Positions 46,617 to 56,330 of a stretch of DNA of 64,000 nt are shown here, piece after piece. This DNA is from Buddleja alternifolia. Lineage: Eukaryota; Streptophyta; Magnoliopsida; Lamiales; Scrophulariaceae. Under the pieces are notes generated by a model, which saw only the letters and a list, made by a program, of their open reading frames with translations, was not told where the DNA came from and did no database searches. The stretch is taken from contig CM033396.1 of assembly GCA_019426215.1 (NCBI GenBank), positions 34,462,503 to 34,526,502 on the forward strand. Direction: 5' to 3'. Each line of letters begins with the position of its first letter. Position 1 is the first letter of the stretch. The position numbers were made by a program, and so were the translations under genes.

Positions 46617-49600
46617 TTAATCCAAGTAAGTTGGATTGATCAATGAAACTTCTTCAATTGTATGCTCTTGGAAACCTTCATAGAAAGGTTTAAGTCTATG
46701 TCCATTTACCTTGAACAACTTGTTAGTTTCTAAGCTTTGAATCTCTACTGCACCATAAGAAAATACATTAATCACAACAAAAGGTCCAACCCAACGAGAA
46801 CGTAACTTACCAGGCATTAATTTGAGTCTTGAGTTGTAAAGCAACACTTTTTGTCCAATCACAAATTCTTTCCTAGAGATCATCTTGTCATGAAACCACT
46901 TGGTCTTCTCCTTGTAAATTCGGGAATTCTCATAAGCATCAAGGCGAATCTCCTCTAACTCTTGTAGTTGCAACTTCCTATGTATACCAGCTTGATCTCT
47001 ATCTAAATTGCAACTCTTTACAGCCCAAAACGCTTTGTGTTCCAATTCTACCGGAAGATGACACGATTTACCGAAGACTAACCTATATGGGGACATCCCA
47101 ATAGGTGTTTTATAGGCTGTCCGGTACGCCCATAATGCATCTTCAAGTCGAAGACTCCAATCTTTTCGATTAAGATTTACAATTTTTTCCAAGATGGACT
47201 TGACTTCTCGATTGGACACCTCGGCTTGCCCATTTGTCTGAGGGTGATAAGGTGTGGATGTCTTATGAAACACCACATATTTTTTTAGCAAAGTATCCAC
47301 AACTCGATTACAAAAATGGGACCCCTGATCACTTATCAACGCTTTTGGTATGCCAAACCTACTAAAAATGTTAGACTTGAGAAAACCTACAACAACTTTA
47401 GAATCATCAGTTTGGGTGGCTTTAGCTTCCACCCACTTCGAAACATAATCAACCGCAAGTAAGATATAAACAAAACCAAAGGAGGAAGGAAAAGGTCCCA
47501 TAAAATCAATACCCCATATATCAAAAATCTCACAAACAAGTATGGGCGTTTGAAGCATTTCATTCCTATGACTTAAATTCCCCGTTCTTTGACATTGTTC
47601 ACAATTTTTACACATGACATAAGCATCACGGAATAAAGTAGGCCAATAGAAACCACTATCTAACACTTTTCTTGCAGTTCTCTTAGGTCCAAAATGACCA
47701 CCACACGCATAAGCATGACAAAATTTCAAGACAGACTCTAATTCAGAATCAGGCACACATCTCCTAATAATTTGATCGGAACAAAACTTCCACAAGTATG
47801 GATCATCCCACACATAATATTTTGCCTCACTCTTAATTTTATCTTTCTTAGCTCTACTCAAGTCATCAAGTAAAGTTCTAGAAACTAAATAATTCACTAA
47901 ATCAGCATACCAAGGAACCATACCTTGCAGAGCAAACAATTGCTCATCCAGAAAGAATTCTTGTAGTGGCACCAGATTTTCTTTTCGCACTAATCGACTC
48001 AAATGATCTGCCACCAAATTGTCAGCCCCCTTTTTATCTTTAATCTCCAAATCAAATTCTTGAAGAAGAAGAATCCATCTCATTAACCTCGGTTTTGATT
48101 CTTTCTTCGCCAAAAGATGTTTTAAAGCTGCATGATCAGAAAATACAATCACTTTAGATCCAAGTAGATAAGAACGAAATTTATCTAAAGCAAAAACAAT
48201 AGACAAAAGTTCTTTTTCAGTAGTTGAATAATTGCACTGAGCCGCGTTAAGGGTCCGGGAAGCATAATGGATCACATGAGGTTGTTTGCCAACTCGTTGT
48301 CCTAAAACTGCTCCCATTGCATAATTACTCGCATCACACATTATTTCGAATGGAAGAGACTAATCTGGTGGCTGCATCAAAGGTGCAGTGGTTAACGCTG
48401 ATTTCAGTTTATCAAAAGCGTCCTTGCAGTCTTGGGTGAATTCGAAAATCATATCTTGTTGTAGCAACTTGGACAGAGGCAATGCAATCTTTGAAAAATT
48501 CTTGATGAATCTACGATAAAAACCTGCATGACCAAGGAAAGATCGCACATCCCTCCCACATGTGGGGTAGGGTAAGTTCACAATTAAATCTAACTTAGCT
48601 TTATCTACCTCAATACCCCTACATGAAATAACATGTCCTAATACAATCCCTTGTTCTACCATAAAATGACATTTTTCAAAATTCAAAACAAGATTTGTGT
48701 CAATGCAACGATCAAGCACACGAGATAAGTTTTCAAGACAAGAATCAAATGAATCCCCATGTACAGTAAAATCATCCATAAAAACTTCAATGTACTTTTC
48801 GATTAAATCAGAGAAAATACTTATCATGCAGCGCTGAAAAGTGGCTGGTGCATTGCAAAGTCCAAACGGCATCCTCCGGTAAGCAAATGTTCCAAACGGA
48901 CACGTGAATGTGGTTTTCTCTTGGTCTTCAGGAGCAATCACAATCTGGTTATAACCTGAGTAACCATCAAGAAAACAATAATGAGATTTACCGGCTAATC
49001 GTTCAAGCATTTGATCAATAAAAGGTAAAGGAAAATGGTCCTTTCTCGTTGCTGCATTCAGCTTGCGGTAATCAATGCAAACACGCCACCCATTTTGAAT
49101 CCTCGTAGGAACTAGCTCATTATTCTGGTTCTGCACTACCGTCACTTCAGATTTTTTTGGTACAACCTGAACAGGACTGACCCACTTGCTGTCTGAAATT
49201 GGGTAAATAACTTCTGCATCCAATAACTTCAGGATTTCTTTCTTTACTACATCCATCATCAATGGATTCAACCTCCTTTGAGCCTCTCTGCTTGGTTTTG
49301 AGTCATCCTCTAACAAAATCCGATGCATACACATGGAAGGACTAATTCCCTTGATGTCTGCTATAGTCCATCCAATTGCTGTCTTATGATCTCGAAGCAT
49401 CCTAACGAGTCTTTCCTTTTGCACCGTAGTCAGATTCTTTGCAATTATTACTGGCAAGGTCTCGGTTTCCCCTAAGTACACATACTTCAAATGCTCGGGT
49501 AAGGGCTTAAGTTCTAAACTCGGTGCCTGCAACACAGATGACAACAATTTTGTGTGATTAAATGATAACTCAATTTTTGACACATTATACCTGCTAGGGG

Positions 49601-51459
49601 CTGGTGGTAAGGACTGCAAAGCCATAATCATCTCTTCAACTTCATCACTAAAATTCAGATGTTCCCCAAATTGCCATAAACCATGACTGAGTACTACTTT
49701 CAATGCATCCACTTGATTTTTCTCAAAAACCTCCTGGGCTAACACATCAATAGTATCAATAGAATAAACTGAATTCACATCAGGGGGATACCTCATGGAT
49801 TCGAATATGCTAAATTTGACAATCTGCCCATCGAACTCCATTGATAAAGTGCCATCATGAGCATCAATCTTTGTTCTTGCTGTTTTGAGGAAGGGGCGTC
49901 CTAGGAGGATCGGGGCTGGATTTGGGGATCCATTATCTTCCATATTCAGAACGTAAAAATCAGCTGGAAAGATTAATTCATTCACCTGCACTAACACATC
50001 CTCAAGCACCCCCTCGGGGTATGCATTAGATCGATCCGCCAATTGTATAATAACACCAGTTTGTTTCAAGGGACTCAAATTAAGAGATGCATAAATTGAA
50101 TGAGACATGACGTTAATTGATGCACCTAAATCTAACATGGCACGTTCAAAACTATTATTACCAATCACACAAGGGATAGTAAACATACCTGGATCCTTAC
50201 ACTTAGGCGGCAGTTTTCGCTGGATTATTGCAGACACATTTTCATCCACCTTAATCTTCTCGTCTCCTCGTAGCTTCCTCTTCGTGGTGCATAGTTCCTT
50301 AAGGAATTTTGCATATCTCGGAATTTGACTAATAGCATCAAGCAGTGGAATGTTTACTGCTACCTTCCTGAATGTCTCCAATATCTCCTTCTCTTCATTT
50401 TGTTTCTTGGATTTACTTAACCTGCTCGGAAAGGGGATGGAAACAGGAACAGTGTTAGTGGAATTATGCATGTTTGAAGGAAAACTTACCTTAGGAGCTT
50501 CGAGACTTTCTTCTTCCGGCACACTTTGAGTTGGGCTCTGAATTTCTTTTCCGCTCCGCAAAGTTACTACACTGGCATTCTCTCTAGGATTTATGATTGT
50601 TTGGGAGGGTAATTTGCCCGAAACTTGAGCTTCCATCTTGCTCATCGAAGTTGCTAACTGACTTATCTGTTTCTCTAAATTTTGGATGTTGTTTCTTGTT
50701 TCCTGTTGAAATTGTTGGGTATTGTTAGCGAGAGCTTTAACAATTTCATCTAAAGCCATACCTGAATTCAAAGATTGATTCGTTTGATGTTGCTGTCGAG
50801 GCTGGAAAGAATTTTGATAACGATTTTGTCCAACTTGATTTCCATAACTGAGATTGGGGTGATCTCGCCAGCCTGGATTGTATGAATTGGAATAAGGATC
50901 GTACTTTCTTTGTTGCTGACCTGGGAATCCTCCAATGGCATTGGCTTGCTGGCTCGTTTCTTCTTGCAATGTAGGACACGCATTAGTGGGGTGTCCTGTA
51001 ATTGAACAAATACCACATACCTTCGCTACTTGCATATTTCCTACCGCCATCTGACGAACTAATGACGTTAACTCAGAAATTTGATGCTCAAGGTTAGATG
51101 TACTTACCTCATTAACTGCTTTAGGTGTGTGGTCCAACCTCATGCCAAATTGCTGTGAATTTGCCGCCATATTGGAAATCAAATTTCTGGCAGCTGTGGG
51201 GGTTTTATCTACTAACGCTCCTCCACTTGCTGCATCAATCATGTTCTTGTCCATATACAGTAAGCCTTCATAAAAATATTGAATTAACAATTGCTCACTT
51301 ATTTGGTGGTGGGGGCAGCTTGCACACAACTTCTTAAAACGCTCCCAGTATTCGTATAATGACTCTTCATTGTACTGCCTTATGCCACAAATTTCTTTCC
51401 TTATGTTGGCAACCCTTGAAGCTGGGAAGTACTTTTCCAAAAACAGCCTCTTTACTTCA
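46617..51459 (-). pseudogene. Athila-like gag-pol polyprotein, one in-frame stop
   Basis: A nearly continuous minus-strand frame of about 1600 codons, broken once by TAG at 48360-48362 where Trp is expected. The frame is unchanged and reading resumes as [11 protein letters not shown]. Order: gag from HWNEVKRLF; CCHC knuckle CGICSITGHPTNAC (residues 142-155 counted from Met at 51440); aspartic protease DLGAS (about 435) and ILLGRPFL; reverse transcriptase with FMDD (about 888); RNase H (CDAS, TEKE, FSDH in the second part); integrase zinc finger H209/H216/C247/C250 and catalytic D279, D338, E374, counted from Met at 48341; then the chromatin-end region to the stop. The N-terminus of gag is lost through the 5' deletion, so no start is credible. 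One mutation plus the missing promoter inactivate it. Confidence 0.95.
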
Positions 51460-51532
51460 TTCCAATGGCCATATAATCACAATAAAATGCTAAAGATAGA
51501 GCTAATAAAATATATAAATATTGCACTTATCA
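51460..51532 (-). repeat. 5' LTR stub of the Athila-like element
   Basis: Seventy-three bases match the first bases of the 3' LTR (45333-45405) with two substitutions, ending at the target duplication ATGAC. At the inner side the match stops at TTCCAATGGCC and gag begins at once. About 1.45 kb of LTR, the PBS, the leader and the start of gag are missing. Confidence 0.9.
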
Positions 51533-52068
51533 ATGACCATAATCTATTTGTTAGAATTCTTAAACCAAAAACATTCTTGAACTAAATTTTAGAGTGGCCC
51601 ATGAAATATATAGTAAAAAATCAAGATAAAATTTTAAAGATTTGTGTTCAAATAATACAATACATTCTTAGTCTTTGAATGAGAAATCCATAGATCCTCA
51701 CCACCCAAAATCTTGATTCTTGAGAATGTAATTGAAGGGAAAAAGCCCTAAGTTTTCTTTTCTATGTTGAGTAGAAGTGTAGAACTCGTGTGATATGAGG
51801 GAAAAAGTGAAGAGTAATTTGGCAATTGTGAAATAGAATTGGAAAAGTCAAAGTCCTTTTTTTTTAAATAAAAAGTTAAATATTAATTATACAAATTGAC
51901 TAAGAAGTAAGAAGCACACTGCATGTTCTTTCAGATTTACATCATTAACTAATTTTTTTATAATTTTTTGAATAAGTAAATTTCAGTAATTTTTTTATGG
52001 TACAATTAATTTGAGTAATATAGAGGATTTTGTCATTTTTGAGAGGAGGCATCCCTGCTCTGTCCTTG

Positions 52069-52406
52069 AGTCTAGGGATGAAGGGAAAGATGAATTACTG
52101 ATGGGAGAATCTGAGGGGTTTGAATTTGTAGGTAAGGGTGATGGGGTAGAACATGTTAGTGCGAAAGATGATAGAGAAACACAATCAAATGCCCATGAAG
52201 ATGATTCCGTGAAAAAAAGAATGCAAAAAATGTGAAACAAAAAGTAAAAAATGTGAAAAGAAAGAGAAAATTGTTGAAAAAATTGTGTTTGGGGATGATA
52301 AATTAAATTGGGTGGGGATGATGATACTGTCTTGAGTGGGGATAAGTTGGATAGCACTAAAGGGTCAGATGAAGAGAATGAAACTATAAATAAATACCTT
52401 TTCTGG
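52069..52406 (+). pseudogene. MuDR transposase pseudogene, segment 2 (acidic linker)
   Basis: Starting with the hAT target duplication, the frame reads SRDEGKDELLMGESEGFEF and continues acidic and Lys-rich, with stops near 52230, to GSDEENETINKYLFW. The 5 bp TCTGG at 52402-52406 is repeated after the LTR at 54488. Across that insertion the reading FWDSF leads on to the MuDR DNA-binding domain. The sequence is low in complexity, so its assignment rests mainly on the matching insertion borders. Confidence 0.65.
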
Positions 52407-54487
52407 TGTTAGGATCAATTAGACCCCTCAAGTGAAAACTTAGAGCAGAGATAAGATTTTAAAATTTTAAAGCAGATTCACCCGAATAAAGCCTAGTATC
52501 TATGCATAATTGAAATTAAACAGATAAATGTATCAGTGGATTAAATATTTTAATTTAATCTATAAAAATTCTACCTTTGAATATTTTGGTTGAACGGGGT
52601 GGCTCGGCTTCTCTTTCACATGACCGGTTCAAATTCTTGATGATCGGGGTTGGTCTTTTTAAAACTCCAAACATCATGCCTCTAAGTGTGTATCCACACT
52701 TTAAATGTTTCCCTCGATTATTGTTATTGTACTAGCAATTAGCTACAAGGATTGAGGCTTATGTGTTTGGATGGTGGAATGTTTGACGGTGCCTAACTTG
52801 TGTATTAATGAACACAAGAACTAAGAAAAAACATTAACTTTGGTGAAAGATGAATTTCTCTTTGGAAATTGTGTGTGTTGATGAATTCAACACCTATTTA
52901 TAGGTGAGAAATTAGACCTCCACACCTAGTTGGGGAGGAGTCTTCTACCCCTTATCACTTAAGGAATAAAATTATCCTTGATCTTCATCACTCAAGGATT
53001 AAATATCTTTCATCCTTATCACTTATGGATTTGATATAATCCTCATTCAACTAAGTCTAGAATTCTAATCTTAAATCACAATAGAATAAAAGAATCCTAT
53101 ATCAATCCTCATTCCTTTGATATTTCAACCAAAAGTCTTTTTCCTAGTTAAATTGCCATAGACAATTTTATTTCAACCCTTTAATTACTTTAATTAATCC
53201 AATGACTATAGATAATAATTAGTCTCAAAATTTATTTATTGAGCTTTTAATTAATAAACCCCTTGAGTAAAAATCCATTAATTAATTAATTCTATATTTA
53301 ATTACATATTCTCTAATTAATTAAGCATTTCACTTAATGAATTAAACATACCACCAAGAATTGATTATCTTAATTAATTCTTTCTATTCTTCTTCCATGA
53401 CCAATTTAAATACATAATCAGAAAACTTATTTGAGTTAGTGTGAGACCCCTTAGGTTCATTCAAGAGCTAGCACTAAGACCATTTCCCAAATGGCTCAGT
53501 AATAAAAAATTACCTCAACTAATCATTGTACCAAATAATTAATTAGGTTATGAATTAACCACCAGTTAATACATAACTCCTACAGAGTGAGTTCGATATC
53601 TAGCAAATTCGACTCAACCCCTAGAATTGAATTATTTCAAGTAGACCTTTCTATATCACAATTGTAGCGTGTGTCTTATCCTTTTTTCAGATATCCCGAT
53701 TAAATTTAGCACTTGGTTATCAGTCGAAATCCTATTAATTTAATCATATGACAATTTCTGTGGTAAATGATGACTTGTGTCAACTGAGCAAGGATCACGC
53801 TCATTCTCAATGACAGACTCTGGCTATAGATTTCTAAGTCATTCATTTCCAAGAAAGTATAGAAAATTCACAGATCCTAAGATTAGTGACAAATCCTATC
53901 TTGGAACCACCTGTCAAGCCACATAAACTAGCTACACCCAAATTAGCCCATTTTGTAATTCTCCTGGATCATGAACTAAATCAAAGTGTAGTGGGTTATG
54001 TACTTGAGTTGCCATGATTCCTCAAATAGTGAGGATCATCACACGCCGATCTGACCTTGGGATTTCATATTCGACATAGATACTAATATGAATTCCCTGT
54101 GGGGCACTTCAGTCTAGTCATCCCCGATGTGGAGCCTCATATGTGTATAGGTCCCAGACCAGTACCCATGGAATGCGGTACTCAAAAAATAGAATGCTAC
54201 ATATAAGCAAGTCATGATGAACCCTTGATATCCCTATCTTAATGATTCTATGACTTAGAACGGGATTTTGGATCATAGTCATCCTAGCATATTCCATGAT
54301 CACCGTTACCTATGCGGATCATGCCCCATAACTTTATGTGGTCCAAGGGATATTTATTATATATTTAAAGACAAAAAATATATAATAAAGAATGCCATAT
54401 ATATTATTGATAAAATAAAAACAAGAGTGTTCTATAGTGTAATAATATTTGGCAACCAATTGCCTTGCCGGGAACCTAACACTAATA
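52407..54487. mobile_element. Solo LTR, about 2.1 kb, inserted in the MuDR gene
   Basis: It begins TGTTAGGATC. The complementary CCTAACA lies at 54475-54481, six bases before the right flank. TCTGG occurs immediately before it (52402-52406) and after it (54488-54492), consistent with a 5 bp duplication, leaving six extra bases (CTAATA) at the right end. No PBS, polypurine tract or coding sequence adjoins. It is a solo LTR of a long-LTR family, similar in style to 32657-34286. Short open frames within it are not genes. Confidence 0.72.
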
Positions 54488-54492
54488 TCTGG

Positions 54493-55563
54493 GACTCTTT
54501 TTAGTTATTTGTTGAACCAACACTGAAATTAGGGATGAAGTTTACCAACAAGAAATAGTTTAGGCAAATGATCCACTCACATTTCATACACACAAGAAGA
54601 AACATAAACATCACCCTCAAATGACAAAATTAGGGTCTATGCCAAGTGTGCAGAAAAGAAATGTGCATGGAAGGTTTATGATAACAAGATGGTTAATGAG
54701 GAAAACTTTCAAATAAGAGCCTATGTCTCTGACCACACTTGTGCAGTGAATTTTAAAGTAAAAAACATTAAATCAAGTTGGTTAGCTAAAAAGTATGTTA
54801 AGAGATTTAAATATGATCCAAAAAGAGATATCAAAGGTTTTAGGGAAGATGCCATAGAAGATGTTAGATGTCACATATCAGCTAATCAAGCATTTAGAGC
54901 AAAGAGAACAATCATTAAAATTCTTCAGGAATGTCATGATGAGTAGTATGCCATGTTGTAGGATTATGCTAATGAAATTAAAAGGACAAACTCTGCTTCT
55001 ACTGTGATTATTGTTATTCATCAGTCTAGTGGGGATAACTTGTTTGATAGATTTTATGTGTGTTTGCATGTATTGAAACTAGGGTATTATAGTGGGTGTA
55101 GGCCCCTGACAGGGGTGGATGGATGTCGCCTTAGAGGGCCTCATCGAGGGGTGTTGTTAACCGTTGTTGCGTTTGATCGTAATAACATCTATCTTATCGC
55201 TTATGATGTGGTTCAAGAAGAGTCAGGGGGTACTTGGAATTGATTTTTGACTATTCTGAAAATTGATTTTAACATAGAATACGATGAGCAGTACACGTTC
55301 ATGTATCATAAATAAAAAGGTCTTCTCCAAGCATTTGATGGTGTTTTTCCAGGAGCTGATCATAGATTTTTTGTGAGGCACTTATACTGTAATTTTTTAG
55401 GTACTGGGTTTAGAGGGTTGTCATTTAAAAAATTACTCTGCAAGGTAGACTACTCCCAATGAGTTCAGTAGGAGAATAGATGAAAAAAGTGTCTTAAATA
55501 CTGAGACAACTAAGTGGTTTAATGACAAACCACCACATCAATGGAGAAGGGTTTTCTTTAAGA
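54493..55563 (+). pseudogene. MuDR transposase pseudogene, segment 3 (DNA-binding and MULE domains)
   Basis: The MuDR DNA-binding domain begins LKLGMKFTNKK at about 54527 and continues in a second frame with YAKCAEKKCAWKVYG, SDHTCAVN and SWLAKKY (54640-54800). The MULE catalytic domain follows: GCRPLTGVDGCRLRGPHRG with the first catalytic Asp (about 55110), then VVQEESGGTWNWFL. At about 55300 the position expected to read S-D-x-Q-K-G-L reads Y-H-x-stop-K-G-L, so the second catalytic Asp and the Gln are lost. FPGADHRFFVRHLY and FSRRIDE come next, and the frame ends WRRVFFK at 55563, where a MITE interrupts. No SWIM zinc finger remains. Confidence 0.9.
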
Positions 55564-55570
55564 AAATACA

Positions 55571-55805
55571 CACAGGCCCCCTCATTTATTGTGTAATTAC
55601 ATAAAACCTCCTCATTTATTTGAAATTACCAACACACCCCTTCATGTTAAGGATTTCTTACAATTATACCCTGTGTACATTTAAAAATTCTTACACTTTT
55701 ACCCCTTGTGAACCTTATAAATAGATCCCTTGAGGGGGTGTGTTGGTAATTTCCAATAAATGAGTGGAGGTTATGGTAATTACACAATAAGTTAGGGGTT
55801 CTGTG
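55571..55805. mobile_element. Foldback MITE, copy 1 of a family
   Basis: The left arm CACAGGCCCCCTCATTTATT and the right arm (inverse of CACAGAACCCCTAACTTATT) are inverted for about 75 bp, with matching AATTACCAACACACCCC. It contains the internal CCCTTGAGGGGG palindrome. It truncates the MuDR pseudogene. A second copy of the family lies at 58945-59173. Confidence 0.78.
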
Positions 55806-56300
55806 ATGCCTAGGATTTTAAAGCATACATTTTATGTGTATAGATACTTATGTGTACATCTTTCAAAGAAGAAAAGCAAAAACAAAAAGGGACAATACAA
55901 AAGGAAAAATTAGAAATTGCACTTAAGCCCTCATTGGTACTCTATATATACCCCATTTACCTTTCATCTTCCTTCTTCTTCCACCAACAATAGGCACCAA
56001 AAGAGAAAACATCTGTCATTCCCGTAAAAAAACCTAGCCCTGGCAGTTTTTGTTTCTTCAAGATTTGAGATAGCAAACGCCATCCGAAATTTAGTGTAAT
56101 TTAGCTCAAATTCTTCCTAAGAGAATAATATATAACAATATGTAGCCAATCTCACTTAGTAGTTACCAAAAATTCCATAAACAGCCCCAAACCAGAAGTT
56201 GCTGCAGAGAGCACTTATACTTGTAGTGTGGATGTTTTAGCTATAAATTGTTCTAAAATTCTTCATCTTAGTAGGTAAATCACCCTCATATATATATTTA
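55806..56300 (+). other. Promoter-like or LTR-like fragment
   Basis: A TATA-like CTATATATACCCC (about 55941) followed by a CT-rich leader resembles the middle of a gypsy LTR. TGATGCCTAGGATTTT at 55804 could be its start. It is cut at 56301 by a Helitron-like end. No partner LTR is visible. Confidence 0.35.
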
Positions 56301-56330
56301 CTAGCGTGTGACCCGTGCTATGCACTGAAA
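56301..56330 (-). mobile_element. Helitron-like 3' terminus (minus strand)
   Basis: On the minus strand the sequence reads a GC-containing hairpin (AGTGCATAGCACGGGT) followed by CACACG and the terminal CTAG, then T. Helitrons end in a short hairpin followed by CTRR and insert between A and T; here the flanks are A at 56300 on the plus strand and the CTAG. The stem is partly eroded. The body of the element would extend to the right. The TC-type 5' end was not found. Confidence 0.5.

Larger units (their letters stand above)
43888..51532 (-). mobile_element. Athila-like Ty3/gypsy retrotransposon with deleted 5' LTR
   Basis: A 7645 bp minus-strand element, flanked by the perfect 5 bp duplication ATGAC (43883-43887 and 51533-51537). 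Its full 3' LTR is at the left (43888-45405). Only about 73 bp of the 5' LTR remain at the right (51460-51532), fused directly to gag. The hAT copy at 24637-25291 preserves the unoccupied site (ATTATGAGCATCTATAAAA), confirming both borders. The long gag-pol frame, the protease DLGAS and the RHAGFYRRFI-type reverse transcriptase end point to the Athila/Tat branch. No env-like frame was found in the 1.2 kb between pol and the 3' LTR. Confidence 0.92.
42420..52068 (-). mobile_element. hAT element with transposase remnant, inserted in the MuDR gene and hosting a gypsy element
   Basis: The left end CAGGGATGGAGCC and the inverse of the right end CAAGGACAGAGC are related TIRs. The flanks are identical 8-mers AGTCTAGG (42412-42419 and 52069-52076). 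Excising it and one duplication restores the MuDR reading from DFES into SRDEGKDELLMGES. Its own sequence is about 2 kb: 42420-43882 and 51538-52068. The remainder is the gypsy element 43888-51532. It carries the C-terminal half of a hAT transposase on the minus strand. A deletion derivative of the same family lies at 24637-25291. Confidence 0.85.

Noticed and set aside
50746..51016. Overlapping minus-strand frames of 77 and 82 codons
   Set aside because: They are alternate frames of the gag part of the Athila-like polyprotein.
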